This document shows positions 26,201-36,039 of a DNA stretch of 64,000 nt, in pieces. The stretch's first letter is position 1, and every line of letters starts with the position of its first letter. Location of the stretch: positions 4,278,001-4,342,000 of the forward strand of contig OW818680.1 in NCBI GenBank assembly GCA_942493055.1, in the 5' to 3' direction. The position numbers and the translations under genes are program-made. The notes beneath the pieces are model-generated. The model saw nothing but the letters and a program-made list of their open reading frames with translations, did not search any database and had not been told where the DNA came from. This DNA is from CAIZQW01 sp942493055 (GTDB lineage Bacteria > Verrucomicrobiota > Kiritimatiellia > RFP12 > UBA1067).

Positions 26201-28807
26201 CTATTTCACCGTCAGGAACCCGACATGCACCCATTTGCCGTCCGGGGTCGAACTGCTCCCGAACAGGACGGTCTTGCCGGCTTCCACAAGGGTCTGTGTC
26301 TCGAAACTCGTCGTAGCGAATATAGGCTGCTTGAACGGAATCCTCTTGTGCGTCCAGCCCACCGCCCGATCTGCCGGATAGGTTTTCCATCCTTCCAACG
26401 TGACCCACTCCGGCTTCATCGTCAGGTTGATCAGCAGCCCCGAGGCATCGAGTTCCGGCATGACCTTCAGGGCCATGCCAACCTCCCGCATCTCAAACTC
26501 GGATGGCACGAGCACCCCGGCTCCTTCTCTCGAAATGCTGCTGAGGTCCGTCGGGTAGATCACCTCCCGCACAGCTTTCACGCATGCCTCCTGCCCCGAC
26601 TTTGTCACCACCGTGGCTGAGGCAACCTGTCTGGACTTCCCTTTTTTGCGTAAGGTCATCAGTGCTTCCACTGATATGTCGCCTGAGAGGCGCATCTGCT
26701 TGATCTCTTCCGTGGGGAAGGCGTGTATCTGCACATCCACCTCGACCTTTCGGGAATAAACCACATCTTCGAGCAACGCTTCGAATTCATCCAGAACCAT
26801 TGGCGAGCTCTTCACGCGCAATAGGTTGACGGAAGCCTGATAGCTTATCGAAGAGTCCATAGCACAGTTTTTGCACAGTCGCTCATAGAATTTTGCCCAG
26901 TCACGCTTGTCGTTGTCGTCTGCGCAACGATATGCGCCAGTCCTCCTCTCAAACAAAGTGGATGGATAAGAAGACGGTGCTGGATAGATTCGCGTGAGGT
27001 AATATTCCCCCGTATTCTCAGGGTTTATCCAGACAACACCGTTCCTGACATTGAACTTCATGCCCGTCACATCACACACGAGTTTCAACGCATCGTACAG
27101 ATTGATGAAATGAGCACTGAAGGCAGGAACAGCAGGGCTGTATGGACTGTGGGCAGGAGCGACGAAGGGATCCACATGTGTATTGCTCCCCGTCGAAGTC
27201 CAGCCTTGATATAATCTCAAGCCGAAGTTGACTCCGCGCTGCGCTTTGGCAGCCGTTGTTTTGTCGTATGTGATACTGGCCTCTTTGAAAAACCGTACTG
27301 CATCGAAGATCGTGGCAGTCTGGCAGAACGTCACCTCTGGGATCACAATATGTTTTAGTTTCTTCAGAACCTCCGCATCGCGCCGTGCCTGTTGCTGAAG
27401 TGCCTTTTTATCAGACACCGCTACCTGGTTATCCATACGCCGGGCGGTCAGAAACCCGACATGCACCCACTCGCCGTCCAGTGTGGAACAGCTTCCGACA
27501 AGGATTGTCCCGCCATCCTTCACGGCAGCTTTCGTCTCGAAGCTTGTCACTCCGAACACGGGCTGTTTGATCGAGAGGGTGTGGTGTGTCCAGCCTGAGG
27601 CTTGGTCAGCGGGATAGGACTCCCAGCCCTCCAGAGAGATCCATTGCGGCTTCATTGTCAAGTGGATCTGAGATCGATCAAAAGCTGAGACTTCAGGGTT
27701 AACCTGCAGGATCATGCCTGTCTCCCGCATGATGAAGTTGCCCGGCATCAAGGCTTTGACCGCGCTCCGCACGGTCATATTGGAGTCTGCCTGCCCCTTC
27801 TTTGCCAGTAGCTCTGTCGGGTAGATCACCTCCCGCACAGCTTTCACGATGGCCTCCTGCCCCGACTTTGTCAATGCAGTGGCCGATGCTATCGGCTTCG
27901 CCTTCCCGTTCTGTCGCAACTCCATGAGTGCCTCCAACGACACGCCACCTGCGAGGCGCAGGCGCTCAATGTCCGCCGTGCGGAAGGCGTGTATCTGCAT
28001 CTCTACCTCGACCTTGCGCAAGGCGAACACCTTGAAGACCTGATCGATGATCGCCAGATTCCACGGCGTGTTCGTTACGCGCAGTGTGCCGCTGATGGGC
28101 TGGTAGACGTATTCGGTGAGATCCCGATGCGTCTTGCCACATGTGCACTGGAAGACGTCGTTGGTACGGACAGAAGGACGCGGCACACCCAGTTGTTCGA
28201 AAAACAGCTCCCAGGCCTTATTCGGTTCAACGTCGGACACTTGGCCATCATGCTTGGTGAACAGAGCATCGGCGAGTTCCGGTGGGACGGTATACGAACG
28301 AGTGACCCATTCTTCCCTATCAGGCCAGACTATCTCTTTAATCACAACCTTACCGTCCTCCGAAATATGCCAACTCATTCTGGATATCTCGCAGACGAGT
28401 TGAAGCGCATCATGCAGGCTAATGGAACGGATCGACATCGCAGTACCCATCGCATAGACAGGGTTAGTCGGCATTGAACCGGTGAATGGGTCGGCGATCG
28501 GTTGCGGCGTTGGAGGAAGATGCAAATCGAAACGCACGCCGCGCTCACCTGAAAGTCTCCACGGCGTATCGTATTCGCGGCTCGCCTGCTTTAAAAATGC
28601 GACTGCATCTGAAATCGTAGCATGCAGGGGGAACGCCATCTCCGGGATGATGAGCTCGTTCAGTTTGCAGCGCGTCTCTCGGGCAGCCTCGGAAACGGTG
28701 GTATCATCATACGCTGTTTCCGTGCACGTACGACAGGCTGGCATTGTCAAGCATACAGCCAGTCCGAAGATCATCACATTCAACCTGTAGCCGTTCGCTC
28801 TGCTCAT
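26201..28807 (-). CDS. Secretin-like lipoprotein with internally duplicated modules (paralog A)
   Basis: 868 aa from ATG 28807 (GGAAAGGG upstream). Lipoprotein-type signal with Cys near residue 26 (TMPACRT). Two tandem units of about 420 residues follow. Each holds an STN-like strand-helix (YDALQLVCEISRMSWHI), a secretin N-domain-like fold (LRVTNTPWNLAIIDQVF) and a segment resembling the secretin beta domain (ILQVNPEV, QPVFGVTSFETKAAV, GGTILVGS). Secretins form outer-membrane channels, but these lack the long gate region, so pore formation is doubtful. It is adjacent to paralog B in the same orientation. Role unknown. Confidence 0.72.
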   Translation of the reverse strand: MSRANGYRLNVMIFGLAVCLTMPACRTCTETAYDDTTVSEAARETRCKLNELIIPEMAFPLHATISDAVAFLKQASREYDTPWRLSGERGVRFDLHLPPTPQPIADPFTGSMPTNPVYAMGTAMSIRSISLHDALQLVCEISRMSWHISEDGKVVIKEIVWPDREEWVTRSYTVPPELADALFTKHDGQVSDVEPNKAWELFFEQLGVPRPSVRTNDVFQCTCGKTHRDLTEYVYQPISGTLRVTNTPWNLAIIDQVFKVFALRKVEVEMQIHAFRTADIERLRLAGGVSLEALMELRQNGKAKPIASATALTKSGQEAIVKAVREVIYPTELLAKKGQADSNMTVRSAVKALMPGNFIMRETGMILQVNPEVSAFDRSQIHLTMKPQWISLEGWESYPADQASGWTHHTLSIKQPVFGVTSFETKAAVKDGGTILVGSCSTLDGEWVHVGFLTARRMDNQVAVSDKKALQQQARRDAEVLKKLKHIVIPEVTFCQTATIFDAVRFFKEASITYDKTTAAKAQRGVNFGLRLYQGWTSTGSNTHVDPFVAPAHSPYSPAVPAFSAHFINLYDALKLVCDVTGMKFNVRNGVVWINPENTGEYYLTRIYPAPSSYPSTLFERRTGAYRCADDNDKRDWAKFYERLCKNCAMDSSISYQASVNLLRVKSSPMVLDEFEALLEDVVYSRKVEVDVQIHAFPTEEIKQMRLSGDISVEALMTLRKKGKSRQVASATVVTKSGQEACVKAVREVIYPTDLSSISREGAGVLVPSEFEMREVGMALKVMPELDASGLLINLTMKPEWVTLEGWKTYPADRAVGWTHKRIPFKQPIFATTSFETQTLVEAGKTVLFGSSSTPDGKWVHVGFLTVK

Positions 28808-28884
28808 GGGAAAAACCCTTTCCAGTAGTATCTTCGTGGGGGGACAGAATCGCATGCTTCAACACAAGAAACTAAACAATGGGG

Positions 28885-31401
28885 TTAACGGATCTCTTTC
28901 GCCGTCAGGAACCCGATATGCACCCATTTGCCGTCCGGAGTCGAACGGCTCCCGAGCAAGACGGTCTTGCCGGCTTCAAACAGGGTCTGCGTCTCGAAGC
29001 TTGTCACGCCGAAAATAGGCTGCTTGAACGGGATACTCTTATGCCTCCAGCCCGACGCCTGATCCGTGTGATGCGTTTCCCAGCCCTCCAGCGTGACCCA
29101 CTCAGGCTTTATCGTCAAGTTGATCAGTAATTGAAACGCGTTGCTGATTTCAGGCACGACCTTCAGGGTCATTCCGACCTCCCGCGTTGTGAAGTTGCCA
29201 GGCGTCAAGCCATTCGATCCCTCCTGCTCGCAGTCCGTCCACAGCTCCGTCGGGTAGATTATCTCCCGCACGGCTTTCACAATACTCTCCTGCCCCGTCC
29301 TTGTCACTACCGTGGCCGAGGCAATTTGCCTGGATTTCCCGGCCTTTCGCAAGCCCATCAGCGCTTCTACCGATACATCTCCTGAAAGGCGCACCTGCTC
29401 GATCTCTTCAGTTGGGAAGGCGTGTATCTGCACATCCACCTCGACCATACAAGAAACATCATCATTGTCGTCTATCACTTGTTCAAACACGGCCAGATTC
29501 TCCGGCGTGTTTGTGACGCGCAACATGCCAATGGAAGGCATATAGCTGATCGAAGAGCCCTCAGCCCACTCCACGCCTAATTGCCCAAAGAATTTTTTCC
29601 AGTCCTGCTTAAAGTTATTGCTTTCATCGTTCATTCGCTCACACAGGTGCTTGTCCAAAAAGTACCGTCGCGTGAAAAATTGATCATATGGATCAATATG
29701 AGGCTTTATCCAGACAACTCCATTCCTGATGCGGAACTCCATGCCCGTTACCTCACGGACGATCTTCAACACATCATACAGATTGATGAAACGGACACTT
29801 ATGGCAGGGATGACGGGCGGGGCATAATAAGTTATTGCAAAAGGATCCCCATCTGTGCTGCTTGCTGTGTGTTCCAAGAAGTGCCTTGGTAATATCAAGA
29901 CGAAATTGACACCGCGCTGCGCTTCTGGAATTTTCTCTTTGTCGTATTGAATGCTGGCTTCTTTTATAAACCGTATCACGTCGAAGATCGTGGCGGGCGT
30001 GCGGAACGTCATCTCAGGGATAACAATATCCTTCAGCTTCTTCATGGCCTCCTGATCCTTTTGTTCATCCTGCGCTTTGGTCCCCTTCGTGCAAGCACCC
30101 TCGTACAGCGGCTGGACATCCCGCAACCGGGCGGTCAGAAAACCGACCTGCACCCACTCGCCGTCCAGAGTCGAACAGCTTCCAAGCAAGAGCGTCTTGC
30201 CGTCATCCATCCTAGCCGAGGTCTCGAAACTTGTCACCCCGAACACAGGTTGTTTGAACGAGAGGGCGTTGTGCGTCCAACCTGCTGTTTGGACAGCCCT
30301 ATAGGATTCCCATCCCTCCAGCGTGACCCATTGAGGCTTCAGAGTCAGGTTGATCTGGGAGTCGTCTGGGGAGACTTCGGGCACGACCTGCAGGATCATG
30401 CCCGTCTCCCGCACATCAAAGACGTCCGGCAGCAACTCCCTCGGGTAGCGGACCTCCTTTACGGCTTTCACGATGGCCTCCTGCCCCGATTTCGTCAGAG
30501 CTGTTGTCGCCGCCACCGGTTTAGCCTTCCCGTTCTGCCGCAAGGCCATGAGCGACTCCAGCGACACGCCGCCCGAGAGGCGCAGGCGCTCGATGTCCGC
30601 AGTGCGGAAGGCATGGATCTGCACCTCCACCTCGACCATGTGATGGGAGAACCGATCAAAGATGCTCTCGATGATCGCCAGGTTCTCCGGCGTGTTCGTC
30701 ACAAGAAGTTTGCCGATGGAAGAGAAGTGTTCGACTTTAGCGAAAGGCGGTTCCATCACGCCCAGTTGCTTGAAAAATTCGCTCCAGGCCTTGTTAGGGT
30801 CGATGTTAGGATCGATGTAGGTCGTATTGCTTTCTTGGTTGCTGAAGAGACGAAAATAGAGATCTGTTGGAATATTATACGTACGCGTGAGATGAATACA
30901 TCCATTTTTAGCAATCACAACCTTGCCGTCCTCCTCAATGCCCCAACTCATATCGGTCACATCGCACACGAGTTGAAGCGCGTCGTACAGGCTGATGGAA
31001 CGGACCGACATGGCTGCGAACATCGCATGGACAAGGTTGGTTGGGACTATCACGGCAAAAGGGTCGCCCGGGACGAGAGCACGTTGTTGAGGCGCAGGTG
31101 GAAGGCGCAATTCGAAATTCACGCCGCGTTGCTCCAGAGGCGTTCCCGGTTTAGCGGTGTCGCGGCTCGCCTGCTTTAAGAATTCGACCGCATCGGTGAT
31201 TGTCGCGTCCAGAGGGAACGCCATCTCTGGGATGATGATCTCTTTTAGTTTGCAGAGCGTGTCTTGGATTGGATCAGAAGCAGCGGATGTCGCATCGGTA
31301 TCGCACACCTTTTCATTGGGTGTCCGGCAGCCTGGCAGCATCAAGCATACAGCCAGTCCGAAGATCATCACACGCAACCGATAGAAGTTCTTTCTACTCA
31401 T
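28885..31401 (-). CDS. Secretin-like lipoprotein with internally duplicated modules (paralog B)
   Basis: 838 aa from ATG 31401 (AAGGAGC, good spacing); lipobox LPGC near residue 24. It has the same two-unit layout as paralog A, with shared blocks GQEAIVKAV-E---P-EL, PEWVTLEGWE and FETQTLFEAGKTVLLGS. The second unit begins near residue 430 after a charged linker (TKGTKAQDEQKDQEAMKKL). The two genes and their four units look like products of successive duplications: units in the same position of A and B resemble each other more than the two units of one protein do (by eye). Gap to paralog A is 77 bp. Role unknown. Confidence 0.72.
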   Translation of the reverse strand: MSRKNFYRLRVMIFGLAVCLMLPGCRTPNEKVCDTDATSAASDPIQDTLCKLKEIIIPEMAFPLDATITDAVEFLKQASRDTAKPGTPLEQRGVNFELRLPPAPQQRALVPGDPFAVIVPTNLVHAMFAAMSVRSISLYDALQLVCDVTDMSWGIEEDGKVVIAKNGCIHLTRTYNIPTDLYFRLFSNQESNTTYIDPNIDPNKAWSEFFKQLGVMEPPFAKVEHFSSIGKLLVTNTPENLAIIESIFDRFSHHMVEVEVQIHAFRTADIERLRLSGGVSLESLMALRQNGKAKPVAATTALTKSGQEAIVKAVKEVRYPRELLPDVFDVRETGMILQVVPEVSPDDSQINLTLKPQWVTLEGWESYRAVQTAGWTHNALSFKQPVFGVTSFETSARMDDGKTLLLGSCSTLDGEWVQVGFLTARLRDVQPLYEGACTKGTKAQDEQKDQEAMKKLKDIVIPEMTFRTPATIFDVIRFIKEASIQYDKEKIPEAQRGVNFVLILPRHFLEHTASSTDGDPFAITYYAPPVIPAISVRFINLYDVLKIVREVTGMEFRIRNGVVWIKPHIDPYDQFFTRRYFLDKHLCERMNDESNNFKQDWKKFFGQLGVEWAEGSSISYMPSIGMLRVTNTPENLAVFEQVIDDNDDVSCMVEVDVQIHAFPTEEIEQVRLSGDVSVEALMGLRKAGKSRQIASATVVTRTGQESIVKAVREIIYPTELWTDCEQEGSNGLTPGNFTTREVGMTLKVVPEISNAFQLLINLTIKPEWVTLEGWETHHTDQASGWRHKSIPFKQPIFGVTSFETQTLFEAGKTVLLGSRSTPDGKWVHIGFLTAKEIR

Positions 31402-31495
31402 GGGCAAGCTCCTTTTATGTTTTATCTGCCTCGCCATGACCTAGATTTTACAGAATCATCTGTTTCAACGCAAGCCTGTTTGTCACTAAGTCCAA

Positions 31496-31660
31496 CCGTC
31501 TTCATCCTTTGAGTCTCCTGGTCTTTCAGTCTTGGTGTCCTCACGACAGAGGGAGGACCAGCAATGGATTGACCAAGGACGCAAAGACCTGAAGACATCA
31601 AGACGCAAAGGAAAGACCAAGGACGCCAAGACGGAGAGACGATAAGACGCAAAAACGCTT
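31496..31660. repeat. GAGTCT/AAGAC dispersed quasi-palindromic element
   Basis: Same family as 24850-24960 and 25917-26030: CATCCTTTGAGTCT, then GTCTTTCAGTCTT, a short middle, then the complementary run AAGGACGCAAAGACCTGAAG and further AAGAC units at 9-11 bp spacing. The rest of the 31402-31862 gap shows no intact gene; a possible coding remnant at 31663-31746 is treated in the findings. Confidence 0.7.
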
Positions 31661-31862
31661 CACAGACTACGCGAGCGCCTTGCTGACCAGGGCTGCGACA
31701 CCTATGGCATGAACGGCGGCGTTCGGATCGTGAGCGATTTTCAATGATTCCTTCTCTCGGTGTGTGATATGATTCCCCTGTCTTGGAGCAACGCGGTTGC
31801 GGACGTTCCGGGACGGAAGCTTTCCGCTATTTTTCAATTCGGAGAGAGGAAAGGGGTTCTTT

Positions 31863-33089
31863 ATGGAACGGACCAGTGTTCGCGTCGGGTGGTGTGCCGC
31901 AGTGTTCGGGTGCGCCTCTGTCTGTTTGGCGTTGGGAGGTCAGCCCGGTGCGGCGGAGGCCCCTGACGGCTTTACGGCCGCGCAGTATGACGCTGTGACG
32001 AACTGCCTGAACCAGGCGTGGGCGCGGACGTTGTCCGTGTATTACTACCCGAAGACGCATCTGTTCTATGCGACACCGCCGGACTGCGTGACGCCGGCGA
32101 GCGCGTTTACGAACGGACGGCTCGACCCTGACAAGAGCAAGGCGGGCTACGGGGTGGGCATGGAGGACTGCGCCATTTTCGGTGGGCTCGTGCTCTCTAT
32201 GCTGGCCGACCAATACGAGGTGACGCGCGATGCGTCGCTCGCGGCGTGCGCGCGCGACACCTTTGCGGGACTCCAGCTCTGCGCGACGGTGCACGGCGTT
32301 TCCGGGTTTGTGGCACGGGGTGTCTGTGCCGAGGATGGCAAGAGCATCTGCATCACGTCGTCGAGGGATCAGTACACGCACTTCGTCCACGGTCTATGGC
32401 GCTACTACCGCAGTCCGCTGTGCAGCGAATCGACGCGGGGCGAAATTCGCGTGCTTCTGCGCGATGTTGCGGAACGGATGATCCGCAACGTCACGCCCGG
32501 GAACGACTACGACTTTCTGCGTGCAGACGGCTCGTGCGATCCACGCGGCATCTGCCGCATGTGGAAGGTCTATCCCCACGAAGCAGCTCGTCTGCCGATG
32601 ATCTACGCGGTCGCGTGGGACGTCTGCCAGGACGAAAAATACAGCCGCCTGTATCGCGAATACGCCGCGCCCGTGATCGAGCAGTCGCTGACGCTGCCGA
32701 CGCTTTCCGCCGCACAGGTCCGCTCCGCCATGCCGACGTACACCCTCTTGCAGATGCAGACCTCGCTCGAAGTGATGCTCGCGGTGGAAAGGAATGCTGA
32801 GCTTAAGGCGAAGATCGCCGACGCGATGCAAGCCGTGGCAAGAATGGCGGCGGAGCGGGCGATCCGCGTCAACGGCGGAGAGGAACTCTATCTCTGCGCC
32901 TGTGGGGAGGCGGCACTTGCGCAGTTAATGGCTGAGGATTTCGTCTTCGGCGGTCGTCAGAAAGAGCTACTTTATAAGTCGATTATGAATTCTGATCCGG
33001 CACGTGCACGTCTCGGCGCATGCCGGACGATCCATCTTATGGCCGCGTTCTGGCGGGCTCGCCGCTTGGGCGTTCTGACGCCGCCGTGA
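31863..33089 (+). CDS. Secreted six-hairpin (alpha/alpha-toroid) glycosidase-like protein
   Basis: 408 aa from ATG 31863 with GGAAAGGGG upstream; the frame is open further upstream without a good start. Signal peptide about residues 1-30 (VGWCAAVFGCASVCLALGG). The mature part is mostly paired helices with aromatic loops (SVYYYPKTHLFYATPP, GYGVGMEDCAIFGG, DQYTHFVHGLWRYYRS, CRMWKVYPHEAARLPM), the usual appearance of (alpha/alpha)6 glycosidases and lyases such as unsaturated glucuronyl hydrolases. Candidate acids are D and E in GMEDCAIF, but this is a guess. It opens the plus-strand sugar-related region. Substrate unknown. Confidence 0.7.
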   Translation: MERTSVRVGWCAAVFGCASVCLALGGQPGAAEAPDGFTAAQYDAVTNCLNQAWARTLSVYYYPKTHLFYATPPDCVTPASAFTNGRLDPDKSKAGYGVGMEDCAIFGGLVLSMLADQYEVTRDASLAACARDTFAGLQLCATVHGVSGFVARGVCAEDGKSICITSSRDQYTHFVHGLWRYYRSPLCSESTRGEIRVLLRDVAERMIRNVTPGNDYDFLRADGSCDPRGICRMWKVYPHEAARLPMIYAVAWDVCQDEKYSRLYREYAAPVIEQSLTLPTLSAAQVRSAMPTYTLLQMQTSLEVMLAVERNAELKAKIADAMQAVARMAAERAIRVNGGEELYLCACGEAALAQLMAEDFVFGGRQKELLYKSIMNSDPARARLGACRTIHLMAAFWRARRLGVLTPP

Positions 33090-33331
33090 CGGCGACGTTC
33101 CCGGTTTAGCGGTGGCATGAGATGCTGGATTCCGCGCGTGCAAGGGCTGGCCTGCGGCCTGCTCGAACTTCAGTATCTCGGCCCCGTACACGGAGTGGAT
33201 GTTGCGGGGTGACGGTCTGAATAAATCGATTTTGATTCTTCAAATGATTTGGCCAGACAAGTGATACGGGAGAGGGACGATGATTAGAATAAGGTAGCGA
33301 TAACTATAAGCCACAACAGGGAGGAACAAGA

Positions 33332-34738
33332 ATGAGGAGACGCGATTTCATCAAGACGGTTTCGGTCGGCATCGGGGGGCTGTCGGCCTTATGCGTACGC
33401 GGCCAAAGCGGAGCACCCGCGAAGAAACCACTGCGCGTCGCGTTGATCGGCTGCGGGGGGCGGGGGACGACACTCCTGCCGGAAGTCTGCAAGGAGCGGA
33501 TTGTGGCGCTTGTGGATCCGGATCGCCGTCAAATCGCCAAAGCGTTGGAAATTATCCGTATGGCGGTTCCTGAAGCCGATACCGGTTCGATCCGGACGTT
33601 CTCCGACTACCGTAAGCTGTTCGACGAGATGGGCAAGGAACTGGAGGCGGTGGTGGTCGCCACGCCCAACCACCAGCACGCACTGCCGACGCTTTTGGCC
33701 ATCCGGCGCGGCATCCACGTGTACGTCGAGAAGCCGATGGCGCACACGATCGCCGAGGTGAGGCAGCTCCGAGAGGAGGCCAAGCGTCACGGCGTCGTCA
33801 CGCAGGTGGGTAATCACGGCCATTCGAGCGAGGGCTGCCGCCGCCTGTGCGAGTACATCTGGGCCGGCGCGATCGGCCAGGTGCGCGAGATCGTCTGCTG
33901 GAGCGACCGGGCCAACGGCCTGCCCGGCGGGGGGCGCCCAGCCTCCCTTCCGGTGCCGGACGGCCTCGACTGGGAGCAGTGGGTCGGACCTGCGGCGTTC
34001 CGCGACTACCACGAAGGCCTACACCGCCATTCATGGCACAGGTGGCGTGATTTCGGCAACGGTTCCCTCGGCAATATGGGTAGCCACATCATTGACCCGA
34101 TCTACTGGGCACTGAAACTCAGGAGTCCCACGTCGGTGGAAGTGGAGGAGATGTGCGGCGGTGGCAGCGAATACTATCCTGTTGGTACCCGCATTCGCTG
34201 GGATTTCCCGGCCCGCGAGGGCATGGATCCAGTCAAGCTCACCTGGTACGACGGCCTCGCCAAGGGCCAGCCGTATGACAAGAAGACGGTGGGGGCCATC
34301 GACTGCGTGGCGCGCGATGCGCAGAACCGCCCGCCGCTCGTGGTCGAGCTGGAAAAGAAGTACGACCGGGACTTCGGCGCCGACGGCTCGCTCTTCATCG
34401 GTGACAAAGGCATCATGATGATCGGCCCCTTCGGCGATGGGTGCCGCATGGTGCCGGAGGAGGCCCACCGTGCATTCCCGAAACCGCCTGCCACGCTTCC
34501 GCGCATCAAGGGCACGCACCAGGACGATTTCTTCCGGGCGTGCCGCGGCGGCGCGCCGGCTTGCGCGAACTTCGACTATTCGGCGCCTCTGGCGGAGATC
34601 ATCCTGCTCGGCGACATCGCGATACACGCGGGCGTCGGTCGCCGCGTCGAATGGGACGGGGGCGGAATGCGCTGTACTAACCTTCCGGAGCTGAATCGCT
34701 TTCTGCAGACGACGTATCGCGAAGGTTTTCGGATTTGA
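33332..34738 (+). CDS. Tat-exported Gfo/Idh/MocA family oxidoreductase
   Basis: 468 aa; GGGAGGAAC before the ATG. It starts with a twin-arginine signal (MRRRDFIKTVSVGIGGLSA). The Rossmann domain shows VALIGCGGRGTTLL and VVVATPNHQHALPTL, then the EKPMAHT motif. The C-terminal domain carries WRDFGNGSLGNMGSHIIDPIYW, the expected substrate-domain pattern. Tat export with bound NAD(P) is normal for this family in PVC bacteria. A DapA/NAL-family gene follows after 29 bp, so the two likely act on the same sugar or keto-acid substrate (inference). Confidence 0.9.
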   Translation: MRRRDFIKTVSVGIGGLSALCVRGQSGAPAKKPLRVALIGCGGRGTTLLPEVCKERIVALVDPDRRQIAKALEIIRMAVPEADTGSIRTFSDYRKLFDEMGKELEAVVVATPNHQHALPTLLAIRRGIHVYVEKPMAHTIAEVRQLREEAKRHGVVTQVGNHGHSSEGCRRLCEYIWAGAIGQVREIVCWSDRANGLPGGGRPASLPVPDGLDWEQWVGPAAFRDYHEGLHRHSWHRWRDFGNGSLGNMGSHIIDPIYWALKLRSPTSVEVEEMCGGGSEYYPVGTRIRWDFPAREGMDPVKLTWYDGLAKGQPYDKKTVGAIDCVARDAQNRPPLVVELEKKYDRDFGADGSLFIGDKGIMMIGPFGDGCRMVPEEAHRAFPKPPATLPRIKGTHQDDFFRACRGGAPACANFDYSAPLAEIILLGDIAIHAGVGRRVEWDGGGMRCTNLPELNRFLQTTYREGFRI

Positions 34739-34767
34739 GATTTAAAATTCTTAATGGGGGAACGGAC

Positions 34768-35862
34768 ATGTTGAATCACATGCAGATGACGCGGCGGCAT
34801 ATGTTGGGGACGGCCGTGGTCGGCGCAACGGGTCTCATGGCCGGAGCCATGACGCAGGGGTGCAAGAGCGCCGCGTCGCTTTGCGCGGATCCCGTCGTGG
34901 GCGATCCGCGCGTCCGGGGGCCTTTTCCGATTTTGTCGACACCCTTCACGGAGTCGGGCGCGGTGGACTACGAGGTGCTGGCCAAACAGGCGCAGTTCGT
35001 CGACGCGTGCGGCAGCCCGGGCATGATCTGGCCGCAGTCGGGCGACAGCGTCGATCTGCTGACGACCGATGAAAAACTGCGGGGCATGGAGGTGCTGTCT
35101 GAGGCCATGCGCGGCCGCCGTTCGGCGCTGTGCCTCGGCGTGCAGGGCAAAGACACGGAGGAGATGCTCTTCTTCGCGCGGCACGTCGAAAAGCTGGCGC
35201 CTGCGGCGATCATCTCGCGGCCGCCGGACTCGGGCAAGACCGAAGAGGATATGCGTCAGTACTGGCGCGCGCTGGCGGGCATCGTCAAGCGTCCGGTGAT
35301 CATCCAGACCTCGGGCGGAACCGCCTACAAAGGGCCGGGGCCCTCGGTCAAGCTGCTGATCGATCTGGCCCGCGAGTCTCCGCATTTCGGCTACATCAAA
35401 GAAGAAACGGACCCCGTCGTCCCGCGCATAAAAGAGATGGTCGCGGCCAAGCCCGCGATCAAGACGGTGTTCAGCGCGATGGGCGGCTTCGGCTGGCTGT
35501 ATCAGGCGCGCGTGGGCACGGAAGGGCTGATCACCGAGCGCGCTGTCTACGCGGATGTTCTGGCCCGAATCTGGGAGCTGATGCAGAGCGGCTCCGACCC
35601 GCATGCCCTGCTGGACGCGTTCAGCAAGTTCCTGCTGATGCTGAACCTCAAGGAGACGATCCCTTGCAACCAGCTGAGGGGGTTCCATCTGTACGTCTGG
35701 AAGAAGCGCGGCATCTTCAAGAACATGCTGTCGCGCGAGTACGGGCCTAAAGGCAGCATCCCATCGAAGCCGATCATGAGGGAACAGGCCCTCACCCTAG
35801 AGGACATCGCCGAAATCGAGAGCCGGTTTGCGGCACTGAAGCCGTACTTGAAGTCGGAATGA
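34768..35862 (+). CDS. Tat-exported DapA/NAL (dihydrodipicolinate synthase) family protein
   Basis: 364 aa from ATG 34768 (GGGGGAACGGAC upstream). A twin-arginine leader (MTRRHMLGTAVVGATGLMAG) is unusual for this normally cytoplasmic aldolase family. The Schiff-base lysine is present (GYIKEETD, K211). The active-site GTTGE motif is replaced by WPQSGDS, and the catalytic Tyr strand reads VIIQTSGG rather than the usual V-x-x-Y-N-x-P. It should still form a Schiff base with a keto acid, but normal DHDPS or NAL activity is unlikely. It is probably co-transcribed with the preceding Gfo/Idh gene. Confidence 0.85.
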   Translation: MLNHMQMTRRHMLGTAVVGATGLMAGAMTQGCKSAASLCADPVVGDPRVRGPFPILSTPFTESGAVDYEVLAKQAQFVDACGSPGMIWPQSGDSVDLLTTDEKLRGMEVLSEAMRGRRSALCLGVQGKDTEEMLFFARHVEKLAPAAIISRPPDSGKTEEDMRQYWRALAGIVKRPVIIQTSGGTAYKGPGPSVKLLIDLARESPHFGYIKEETDPVVPRIKEMVAAKPAIKTVFSAMGGFGWLYQARVGTEGLITERAVYADVLARIWELMQSGSDPHALLDAFSKFLLMLNLKETIPCNQLRGFHLYVWKKRGIFKNMLSREYGPKGSIPSKPIMREQALTLEDIAEIESRFAALKPYLKSE

Positions 35863-36039
35863 TCAGTCCGGTTAAATTCGAGCCGATCACCAGATCAGCC
35901 CCGTAAACACTGCTTAAAATCGATGTCGTGATTTTTTTCGATTTCATTATTAGAGTCGTTTCCTCCAGCCTTCTCCCTCGACCAACGAGGGGGAGGGTCG
36001 CATCATGCACGAGGGAATCCCTCACAGTCCTCACGATGG

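Noticed and set aside
29947..31179. 410-codon plus-strand open frame opposite secretin-like paralog B
   Set aside because: The minus-strand frame shows paralogy, lipobox and Shine-Dalgarno; the plus frame is a shadow.
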